NCBI GenBank assembly: GCA_018466975.1
Contig: CM031559.1
Coordinates: forward strand, 1,116,001 to 1,180,000
Length of the DNA stretch: 64,000 nt
Direction: 5' to 3'
Origin: Sparassis latifolia
Lineage: Eukaryota; Basidiomycota; Agaricomycetes; Polyporales; Sparassidaceae
The notes beneath the pieces are model-generated. The model did not search any database and had not been told where the DNA came from. It saw only the letters and a program-made list of their open reading frames with translations. Positions 1 to 8,874 of this stretch are shown piece by piece; position 1 is the stretch's first letter, and each line of letters starts with the position of its first letter. The position numbers and the translations under genes are program-made.

Positions 1-334
1 TCATAGATCAACCTCTGATAGTTTTTGAAGCAAGTGCGACCAGTGTTTGCCCTGGCGGAAGCAAATGTATAACTCAGTGATGATGTATAAGCGGATGGGT
101 GATGACTGTATATGGCCCGGCGGACAATGAAGGGCGTGATACGGACGTGCTCATCGGATATACAGATGCAGATTTTGTGAATAATGTACAAGAAAAGATA
201 AACGACAGGAAAATGGAAATAATCTGCTGCCCTACAGAAGATATGGTAGCCGATATTTTTACCAAACTCCTCGTGAAGCCAAGGCACCAAAAGCTTATGA
301 AAATGCTTGAGATGCCCATCGGCCCAAGGAGGAG
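1..334 (+). pseudogene. Ty1/Copia retrotransposon polyprotein, C-terminal RNase H remnant
   Basis: The reading frame at 99-431 contains two Copia RNase H blocks. One is GYTDADF, which carries a catalytic aspartate. The other is the C-terminal block CPTEDMVADIFTKLL followed by a basic tail. In intact Copia polyproteins these blocks are separated by roughly 80-100 residues, but here only about 20 lie between them, so the middle of RNase H is deleted. No integrase or reverse transcriptase is visible in the 98 bases before it. The frame runs on past a purine-rich tract (about 326-334) into the LTR. This is a dead 3' end of an element whose 5' part, if present, lies outside the window. Confidence 0.75.
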
Positions 335-529
335 TGTTGGGAATGCCCGGAGGAAGCGATCTGAGGGCACCCATGGAGCCCGCCACAGCAGGAATGATTA
401 TATAAGGGAACTTTATATAGAATGTATATAAAAAAATCTATTTCAGAAATCCGGCTGAGTAATCGGGTCTTCCCTTTATCCGAGACATCATCGCGATATT
501 CTCTGGGAATTTACCTATTATTCTCAACA
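335..529 (+). repeat. Copia 3' long terminal repeat
   Basis: The 195-bp segment begins TGTTGGGAATGCC directly after the purine-rich tract CCAAGGAGGAG, which fits a plus-strand primer. It ends CTCAACA, so its ends form the short inverted repeat TGTTG/CAACA typical of LTRs. A TATA-like ATTATATAAG lies at about 396-405 and further AT-rich TATA-like stretches follow. Only this copy is in the window, so pairing with a 5' LTR cannot be tested. Confidence 0.65.
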
Positions 530-1204
530 CAATCCATTTTGTCTCAAAGCACTTGTTTTCACACATCTGGCCAAACTTGTCAGGCTTGTAGTTCACTCAA
601 TTCTGCTCGGATTTGGATGAACCAAGTGGCCATTCTGACCGAATTTTAAATCTTAATCTGACAGTATTACTCTTAGAATATCAGAATCACCTGCTGAAGC
701 GCTAAAATCTGTTTTCTCAATTTTCTCTCACTTCTGCTTGTTTCTTTAAGGAAAAACAATGTGTACTGCTTGCAAAAAAATAAGGCGCCCTATCTAACAT
801 GTTCAGGTGCATTTTACAGTCATTCCCAAATTTTTTGACATTTATACAATTTTTCTGCACTTCACACTGAGCATTCTAATCCAAAACTGAGATATCTTAG
901 CCAGTTTTAATCAGATTTACTTGGTTTATGAGAGCATTATGCTCTATTTCCTTCACAGATTTCAATGGTACTGCTTTTTATGTGTTGAAATTAGTATGTG
1001 CTTCTATAAGTTCACTGACTATGATGTATTGGCATTCTGTGACTACTGTGGCACACTTTTGTTGATCACTATTTGTGCAAGTCGTGTTGGTTTTCACTAC
1101 AATCACTTTGAAAGACCAACTGTATGCAAGATGTAGTACAGTAAGAACAGGCACTACAAAGTTTGTAGTTAAACCCTAGACCTAACCCAGGACTAGGTGC
1201 AGCC

Positions 1205-1745
1205 CATGCATACAAATTTGTATTGAAAAGTCGTTCTCACACCTTGGAGAAAAGTGCGTCCCCCAAAAGTTGGCGGAAGCCCTATCCCATACAGAACGAT
1301 TCCTTCGTACCTCAGGAATCGTAATGCGATATAAATATTTGTGTGCCTCTGTGGTCACACTTGCAGTGTCAAGGCCAATCTTAATGTGTATTGAAGTACA
1401 GCTGATATCTGTTATCTAATCTAAGTGCCACTGCCACCCATCTGTTGATAGCTATTTGTATAAGTTGCATTGAAAATCAATGCAACTGTTTTGAATGTCT
1501 GCCTGTAGTTAAGTTGTAGTTAAGTAAGCAGAGCAGTTAGCTCAAGGGTAACCCTAACCTCAGGTCACCCATACAAATTTGTAGCTCGAGCATAACCCTA
1601 ACCTCAAGTCACTCATACAAATTTGTAGTCAAAATTTATTCCCGCAGCTTGGTCAGAAGTTTGTCACAGGATAGGCGCCCATTAAGGGCTCATCCTGCAT
1701 AAGAATGATTTCTTCGTACCTCAGAAATCATAACACAAGTGAGAC
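1205..1745 (+). repeat. Diverged dispersed duplication (about 130 bp, two copies)
   Basis: The segment at about 1208-1335 and the segment at about 1612-1740 share the same order of landmarks. These are CATACAAATTTGTA near the start and, about 90 bp later, CTTCGTACCTCAGGAATC in the first copy versus CTTCGTACCTCAGAAATC in the second. Intervening bases are diverged, so the duplication is old. Confidence 0.55.
1550..1630 (+). repeat. Short tandem duplication, unit about 43 bp
   Basis: The unit AACCCTAACCTCAGGTCAC followed by CCATACAAATTTGTAG occurs at about 1550-1584 and again at about 1593-1628 with a few substitutions. The spacer is CTCGAGCAT. Confidence 0.7.
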
Positions 1746-1921
1746 ACATACTCCTTCCCACAATACCCCTTCCCCCCTTAATGTCACATGGGAACATGAG
1801 CTACACAGCCACCCCACAATCAGTGTGGTGATCACCATCATTGGCATCGCGCAAAACCTTAATTACCCCAACAGACTTTGTGCACTCCTTTGGACAAGAC
1901 CTGGACTACTTCATGTCCAGG

Positions 1922-1929
1922 AATACTGT
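1922..1929. repeat. Target-site duplication, left (AATACTGT)
   Basis: The 8-bp sequence AATACTGT abuts the left terminal repeat of the hAT element and is repeated exactly at 8439-8446 beyond the right end. Eight-base duplications are the hallmark of hAT insertion. Confidence 0.93.
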
Positions 1930-1951
1930 TAGTGTTGCATAGTCCTGTCCT
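1930..1951 (+). repeat. hAT left terminal inverted repeat
   Basis: The 22 bases match the reverse complement of 8417-8438 with a single mismatch at the tenth base. Confidence 0.93.
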
Positions 1952-2115
1952 AGGACTCGGCAAGGACTGAGGACAGGACCCAGACAGGACTGCTCAGGAC
2001 CGGACTGCATACTGGTCCTCTGCCAATCCTGTCTTAGTTCCAGTCCTGGTCTTCAACCATTCTGATTTGAATGTAGGACTGCATAGGACTAGTCAGGACT
2101 AGTCCTTATATACAG
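1945..2115 (+). repeat. hAT left subterminal repeat array
   Basis: About 170 bp packed with GGACT, AGGAC and AGTCC motifs in both orientations, for example GGACAGGACCCAGACAGGAC at about 1971-1990. A comparable array lies inside the right end. Such arrays bind transposase in hAT elements; that role is inferred here. Confidence 0.8.
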
Positions 2116-2287
2116 TGTAAGCTCGATCTTCAAGGGCCCAGCCTCAGTGCCAAGTGCCGAGACTGTAAGGTACCTTATTTCCGGTAACTATGCTATGAAA
2201 TACCATAGGGCAGATCCTCTTCCGAAAGAATGAAAAGTCATCCTACCTCTTCTTTTACATTGTCTGACACCTCTCTGAGACTTTGCA

Positions 2288-5200
2288 ATGGCCACATCCT
2301 CTTCTCGAAACAAAAAGAAACAAGCCAAGGGGTCAAAGGCATCAAGGGCATCCACCAGCACTGCACAGCCCTCGCCAGATCCCTGCTCCGATTTTGACTC
2401 CGAACCATCTTCACGTTCTCGGAAGTGCAAGCACAAGAGCCAGGCGAGCAATCAGCCACCAAAGAAGGGTCGTCAGTCCTGACAGAGGGTCTCCATCATC
2501 GAGCTTGATGTCGAGGACACCAGACCGTCATCTCCAGATCAGGAAGTCGAGGACGACGATGAAAATGAAGATGGTGAGATCGACAAGGAGGGTCCCGAGG
2601 ATGAAGAAGCTGGTGAGGTAATAGACTAACATCTTATAGTGGAGCTTGGAGATACCGCAGCTTAAGCAAATACACTTAGGAGTCTGATGGACTTGCATTG
2701 CCCGAAAAAACATTCATGAAGCATGATACAACGCGAGACCTCCAGACAATTTTTTCACCTCGAGTCATGGTCGCATTTAAAGGCAGGGAGGGAGTGCGTA
2801 CGGAAAAGGGCCGGTGGTGCCTGCTTTGCAAGTGAGTATTTGCAACTGAGCTCGAACACGAAATTGATGGTGCATGATGCAGAGAGAACCCAAAACTTGA
2901 GAAGAGGAAGGGCGTCCGAGCGGGCTGGTATAAGGGAGCAAACTCGACGTGCCGGCGGCATATTGCAAGCCAACACTACAAGATCTACAGTGAGCGCTGC
3001 AAGGAAGATAATATCAAGGAGAGCAAGGAGGCGATACCCAAGAAAGTACAAGCAGAGCGTGAAGTGGCGGAGACAAATAAGGAAGGTGCTCAGAAGACGC
3101 TTGATGGTGTGGTGCAGAAGGTGGTGGGACCAAGTGCCTTCTCTCGGGAAGCTATCCTGGATGCTGTCATCAAGCATGTTGTCTGTGGTGACCAGGTAAG
3201 GCGACTGATGTATTAGAATACCTTGCTCTCACTGTTACTGCAGGCTCTCCTCCTGGCTGATGATGCAACTTTTACGAATTGCCTGGTAACGATGCGGCCA
3301 AAGACAACTCGCGCTGACCTGCCAACTCGCGGAACTGTTAAGACGCAGATCAAGAACGAGTTCGTTGACTACGTTGAGCATCTCAGGACAGACATTGAAG
3401 CCGCTCCTGGTGAGGTTGCAGTCAGCTGGGATCTGTGGAGCCAGGAGCACACAAGTGACCCATATTTCGGAATGGCGGGCCAGTGGATTGAAGTCAGTGA
3501 TGTAGGTTGGAATTTGCGTGCTGAGGTGCTTGCGATGCACAAAGTGGCAGGGTCTCATGATGGTGACAACTTAGGGAGGTATTTTGTTAAGTTCACGGAT
3601 CGTGTAGGCATTACCTCGAAGTCTCACAGCAAGGTAAGCCCCGGCCATCTGTCCTCGGCACGGTGTGGGTGACTGACTTTGATATCAGCTCGGGAATGTC
3701 ACTGCAGACAATGCATCCAACATCAACACCACCGCCACAAAGGTATCGAAGATCCTGACTAATCGCAGTGCTCCTTGCTGGATACCCAAGGAGCGCAAGC
3801 TTAGGTGAGTTCCCACTCTGTGTACACCATGTGCGGTGCACTGATATCTGTGCAGCTGTCTAGGTCATGTCATCAGCCTGGGGATCAAGGACTACATGTC
3901 CGAGATCACCCAGATTGCTGTCATTGAGACCAAGCAGGCAATCTGGGACTACGACCCGTCACTTCCCGAGAATCGTGTGGTCATCGGAGGGCTCGACGTC
4001 ATTGCTATCATTCGCACGCTAGCCATCAAGGTAGTATATTAGATACATATAGGTACTGCTGTTCTGATATGTATTCTTACAGATTCAGGCATCGGGACAG
4101 CGCAAAGAAGTTTTCGAGCGCTATCAGAAGGAAAGTGGGATTACCCATCCCCTCGTCATCCCCTTGCATGGGAATACCCGCTGGGGGAGTGCACACAAAA
4201 TGTGTGGCGCTTTGCAGCTACGGGCAGTGAGTAGAGGTTCTCCTTGTCTTGATTTCACATGTTGGGACTGTCAGTCTGATAGGCAATCAATATGTTCGTT
4301 GCGACTGCGGATGAGAAGTTTGGCCCGATAACAACTGTCCGCCGGAACGGCAAGGTTGTCAAGAAAATCTGGTGGTCTGCATTTCAGTTGCGAGATTCCG
4401 ACTGGCATCGCGTGCAGTTGTGTCTTGACATCCTCGCTGTGAGTCATGGAGTTGGATCTTTCACTGCGCTATCCACTGAACTCATCCAGGATGCAAACAA
4501 ATATCAGCAGCACTTCTCATCTGACAAAGTCCCCACACTTCACCGCGTGATTCCCACGCTTGAAATGCTCTGCACGCAGTGGGAGCGGAAACTAGCCGAC
4601 ATGAAGTATGCGCTCTTCCATTCTGCCATTCAGCGTGGCCTCAACAAACTCAACAAGTACTACACCAAGCTCGATGACTCTTGCGTGTACATTCTATCAA
4701 TGTGTATGTCAATCCACCTCGTTTCTATCTACCTTCAATCTCAGCTCATGTTGCCATTCGAAGTGCTTCACCCGTATTACAAGCTCGCATATATAGAGAA
4801 GAAATGGGGCGGTGCAAAGGAGCAAGAAGAGGAACTTGCCGCTGGAAACATGGATGCGAAAAACTGGCAAGAGGTTGCTACGACAACTGTGAACAAAGCA
4901 GTAAACATCTCGCTTTTTTTGTATATCTCTTAGCAGGTACTGACAGTCGTTGTCAGATGGAGGAGTACTGGCCTAAGCGACTTGGGTTCAGGGCTCAGAA
5001 TGTCGCTGAGGCTGCAGCAGCTGACGTGCGACCCTCGGCACCTCCAAGCGACAACGATGACGACAAAGAGGATGATTATGATCGCGACCGCAAGCAACAA
5101 CTGGGCACGGACCCAGAAGGGGGTTGGATGGCAGAGCTCAAACGGTATGTTGAGGACCCAGCCGCAGATGTCACGAAGGACACAGATCTCCTGGAGTGGT

Positions 5201-5584
5201 GGGCGGTACGTTTTGAATATCCTTTTCCCTCACAGATCAATCTGAAGTCCAAGCCAGAGGCACGTTGATGTCTACCCTACTCTTGCACGGATGGCGCTGG
5301 ACATCCTAGCGATCCCAGCATCGTCCGTGCCTTGTGAACGCCTGTTCTCACGTGCGAAGGAAATCTCTACAGATCGTCGCTCACGCCTAGGTTCGGATTT
5401 GTTCAAGTGGATAGAATGTCTGCACTACCATTGGAAGGAGGCCATAATCGATCTTGCATGCGTCAACCAAGATGTCGTGGAGCAGCTGGAGTTAGACTTG
5501 CAGGATTTTGAAGTTATTCTCGAGGACGAGAAAGCCTTGTGTTCTGAGGACTTAGGGGGCATGGAAGACTCACTCTCAGACTAG
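2288..5584 (+). CDS. hAT transposase (multi-exon; in-frame stop near the N-terminus)
   Basis: Exons joined by short introns give the standard layout. A basic N-terminus (MATSSSRNKKKQAKGSK) and an acidic linker come first, then a BED-type zinc finger at about 2800-2985 (CLLC, then TCRRHIASQH). The catalytic-core motifs are VSWDLWSQEHT near 3420 and TADNASN near 3705. The C-terminal hAT dimerisation domain is at 5291-5480 (LAIPASSVPCERLFSRAKEI). Visible introns include about 2617-2680 and 2830-2880. The first frame meets TGA at 2480-2482, and coding-looking acidic sequence continues in the same frame after it. Either the copy carries a nonsense mutation or the true first exon differs. The protein would bind the element ends and excise and reinsert the element. 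Confidence 0.85.
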
Positions 5585-6009
5585 TCATTGTTGTAGAGTT
5601 GTAGACAATGTTGAAACTTATATGGTCACCAATTCAGAGCTCGGAAGACTCGCGACAGTACAGTTCTGCGGTGCGTGCACGCGGCTGGCGCGCCTCGCCG
5701 CGTGCACCTTTAGTGCTGACCGAAAACTACGTCCACGTCCATCTCACATTTCGCATTTCACGGATGTTCTGTCACAACGGGCCCCATATCTGGTGACTGA
5801 CCCTTCCACTTCCTCGGCTGCAGCACCTCAGGCTTCAGTGCGCACTTGTGATCGCGCGACCCAGAGGCACATCTTCGACGTGCAGAAGTGAGCAAGCAGC
5901 GGGTCGGGCGCAGGTCTCACGAGGTGAGCACGTCATTGTGCGTTCCGTCGGCTCATGCCAATAGGACGAGTCTTGTCATTCTCTTGTTACAAGCAGCATG
6001 CGCAAGATC

Positions 6010-6450
6010 GCAGGCTGATATTGACTCGGGCCCGCGTTCTCGCACTTCAACGATGGCGATGGCGACGGCTTTGATTTTCGTGCATCAAACCACGGGGCAT
6101 GACAGGGCACGACGGAGTTCGTCTGCGATTGACTCGAGCACGCATTCTCGCACTTCGAGGATGGCCCACATTCTCGCACTTCAAGGACCGCGGCGGCTTC
6201 GATTTTTCGCGCAACCAAACCACGGGGCACGACGGCATTTGTCTGTGATTGACTCGGGCACGCGTTCTTGCACTTCAATGATGGCCCGTGTTCTTGCACT
6301 TCAAGGACCGCGGCGGCTTCGATTTTTCGCGCATCAAAACCACGGGGCATGACGGCGTTCATCTGTGATTGACTCGGGCACACGTTCTCGCACTTCAACG
6401 ATGGCGACCGCTTCGATTTTCGCGCATCAACACTACGGGGCACGACAGTG
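6010..6450 (+). repeat. Minisatellite, unit about 120-130 bp
   Basis: The landmark CCACGGGGCA recurs at about 6091, 6221 and 6341, with a weaker copy at about 6434, giving spacings of 130, 120 and about 93 bp. Each unit also holds GATTGACTCGGGCACGCGTT and CTTCGATTTTTCGCGCA. Within a unit the phrase TTCTCGCACTTCAA is itself repeated, so the units are made of shorter subunits. About 3.5 copies are present. Confidence 0.85.
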
Positions 6451-7639
6451 TTCATAACCCAGGGTGACGCTAATGTTGGTACGTTCCGATCTCATTTTCT
6501 GATGCATTACTAGGTACTGAGCTATTGTTTTTCGCGTCCTAGGCCTTCCGTGCATGCGACTTTCGAACAACCACCTCCGGACAAACTGACCTTGGTCACG
6601 CATCCTTCACGGCGAATGTCGACCCCGCGCATTCTTTCGATTGCCCGTCGGTCCCGCTACTGGAGAACGACAAATGTCATGCGCGCGTCGGGCGAGTTGG
6701 CAACAAACTTGGGGTGAAATGAGCACACCGGCAGCTACAGTGGGTACAGCTAGCGTGCGAGGGTGAAGTGCTCATGGTTCGTGCGGACTCGCGCGCGCAC
6801 CGCATCACATCTTACCTGGAATGGACCTCGATGTTGGACTTGTACGCGGGTCCGACGGCGCTGCGGTGACCAAAAATTTGCGACGGTGCGCTGGCGTCGT
6901 CCGATCCCATCGCGGCATCGCCCTTTGGACATGAATGGAGTAGAAGGCGGAAAGCGGGGGAAATTCGCGAGCAAGAAGGCACAAACTTTGTCAGGTGTGT
7001 GCTCTGATACACCCTCTTGTTATTCTGTGACGAAAGACTCATGTCTTCTGCAATGCGTGCATTCGTTCATCCGCAACTATCAGATATTCTGATAGTTGGC
7101 GCACCGAATGCGTAGCCTGACACGAGGGGCATGCATGGCAATACCTGCCTCCAGCCGTCAAGCGCAAGAATTTCTGCACGGCACTCTCGCTGGAGCCCGG
7201 GAAGCCCTCACGCACGCAATCTGTCCTCCAACTTTTGCACGTACGTTCCCGGACCATCGCCTCGCATATGACCAAGCAGTGTTGGACAACACCCTCGTTT
7301 TCTAGAGTATTTAAATATATATTTGTGGTTGTAGACTGAAAGCCGGCCCATTATGTCACAAGCTGTGACATCGCCCCAATTTTGAGGTTCGTACTCACAT
7401 CTCACCACTTCGTGCGTTATGCCTGTAGCCGCACCCAGCAGTACGAATTTTTCTCATCCCGCTCTTGCCATGGGGAGTGCGCAGGTATTACCACGGCTCG
7501 ACGACAGGTGCAGGCCAGATGTATTCAAATCTCCATCTGTCTCTGTTATCTCATCCTGGGCTGAGGGGATCTGTGCGACACCGAAGGGTATGTCTTAGCC
7601 TGCACATTTCTGTTCACATCGTGTCTAGCTTGTCAGAGT

Positions 7640-7815
7640 TTACAGGAGAGTCATTGTCCCTTGATCCCATCTCGTGTTCACGGTACACGGCCCTATACAA
7701 CGCCTTGGAATATCTTCTTGATCAGCAAAGCAGTCTCGTCATACAGGAGAGATTGTCCCTTGATCCCATCTCTACTAACCGGATAAAGGCATATCTTCTT
7801 GTCAGCAAAGATTGA
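7640..7815 (+). repeat. Imperfect direct duplication, about 95 bp unit
   Basis: The block ACAGGAGAGTCATTGTCCCT, continuing to ATATCTTCTTGATCAGCAAAG, is followed by a second version, ACAGGAGAGATTGTCCCTTG continuing to ATATCTTCTTGTCAGCAAAG. The order is the same, with small indels between the copies. Confidence 0.75.
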
Positions 7816-8219
7816 AGACTGTGTCTCGTTATATTGACATCTCAAAATGCGAGCCGACGCGGTGGCTGTCTACATATGACAAAGTTCTCGAGGGCACTGT
7901 GCGCTGCGCTGAAGCAGTATCTCTGCACGAGAATGGACAGCCGGCAGAAGAGGTTGGACATGATGATCTCCCTCAGCTCGTTGAATAGGTTGGGGTGATT
8001 ATCTGGGATTAGCGTGAGTCCACAAATTTTACCCTTGTGTCTCTCTCATAAAAAGGACAGACTGACATATTCATTATTGACAGCACCCCGATGTGTTGCA
8101 TTTGTATTTACCATGTCTGGGTTTAAACTCAACTGATGTTCACCACAGCCGGGTTTGCTGAGCCTGAGTGTACTGTGCCATCAAGAGGCTGAGTATCTGT
8201 AGGGATACATACATATGTA

Positions 8220-8430
8220 GTCTACGGACCAGTCTTGGACTGGTTCAGACTAGTCCAGGACCAGTTGCAGTCTAGGATCAGTCCTAACCGGTCCGAGACT
8301 GTGTGAGGACTGCAGTCCTGAAGAGACTGCAGTCCTGGTCCGGTCTTTGAGAGTATAGCTATTTTTGGTCCCGGTCCCGGTCTTCAGTCCTGTTAAAAAA
8401 TATAAAAAGACCGGACAGGACAGGACTACG
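8220..8430 (+). repeat. hAT right subterminal repeat array
   Basis: Dense AGTCC/GGACT and GGTCC motifs in both orientations (for example GACCAGTCTTGGACTGGTTC at about 8228-8247). This mirrors the left subterminal array. Confidence 0.8.
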
Positions 8431-8438
8431 CAACACTA
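8417..8438 (-). repeat. hAT right terminal inverted repeat
   Basis: The reverse complement matches 1930-1951 with one mismatch. Confidence 0.93.
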
Positions 8439-8446
8439 AATACTGT
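8439..8446. repeat. Target-site duplication, right (AATACTGT)
   Basis: Exact copy of 1922-1929. Confidence 0.93.
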
Positions 8447-8874
8447 ACCATTTCAATCTATTCAATATGTCACAGGTCACATGCCCTTCTGTTGTGTCGA
8501 AATTTGGCGGCTGTCACAGGTCGCAGGTAGTACAGTCGGAAGGTCTTTGCATGTCACTGCCCCAAAGGGCACCCAAAATGGGGAAAAAGGTCCAAAATGT
8601 CGAAAATTTCGGCCGGTCATGGGTGTCCAGCCGAGTTGTCTACCTGTCCAATCAGTACCATGCTGTCACACATCACACCAGGTGTTGAATAGATCGAAAT
8701 GGTACAGTAAGTTTGTCCAGTTCTAACATCCATTCATATTTCCCCATGGTGGAAATACAACCCACAAGACTGAAAGCCATTTTTGGCACAGAATGTGCAG
8801 TCACCCCAACTCTTATGCAAATGGCAATAAGCTAAGTAGGCAATACAAAATGAATTTGTCAAATCTCAGTCACT
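8447..8874. other. Spacer between hAT element and ppo stop codon
   Basis: No gene seen. It should include the 3' untranslated region and polyadenylation region of the minus-strand ppo gene. Confidence 0.6.

Larger units (their letters stand above)
530..1921. other. AT-rich gene-free stretch
   Basis: There is no convincing gene. Short open frames (for example 921-1136) have no recognisable domain and lie in AT-rich sequence. The stretch holds degenerate internal repeats, listed separately, and looks like old transposon-derived DNA. Confidence 0.6.
5585..8215. other. hAT interior without recognised gene
   Basis: This lies downstream of the transposase stop and inside the element. Open frames exist on both strands, but none shows a domain or credible codon pattern. 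It is more GC-rich than the flanks and contains a minisatellite (6010-6450) and a near-duplicated block (about 7640-7815). It may be captured host DNA or filler. Confidence 0.6.
1930..8438 (+). mobile_element. hAT superfamily DNA transposon, complete end to end
   Basis: The 6,509-bp element is bounded by inverted repeats beginning TAGTGTTGCATAGTCCTG (left, 1930-1951) and TAGTGTTGCGTAGTCCTG (right, reverse complement of 8417-8438). These differ at one base in 22. It is flanked by an exact 8-bp duplication. Next to each end lie arrays of AGTCCTG/CAGGACT motifs, the usual kind of transposase binding array. The transposase gene occupies 2288-5584, and the last 2.8 kb has no recognised gene but carries a minisatellite. 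The matching ends and target duplication point to a fairly recent insertion, although the transposase frame holds an in-frame stop near its start. Confidence 0.93.

Noticed and set aside
1160..1630. CCCTAA-like words that resemble telomeric repeat
   Set aside because: Only isolated copies embedded in a 43-bp tandem unit; no uninterrupted array, so not a telomere or interstitial telomeric tract.
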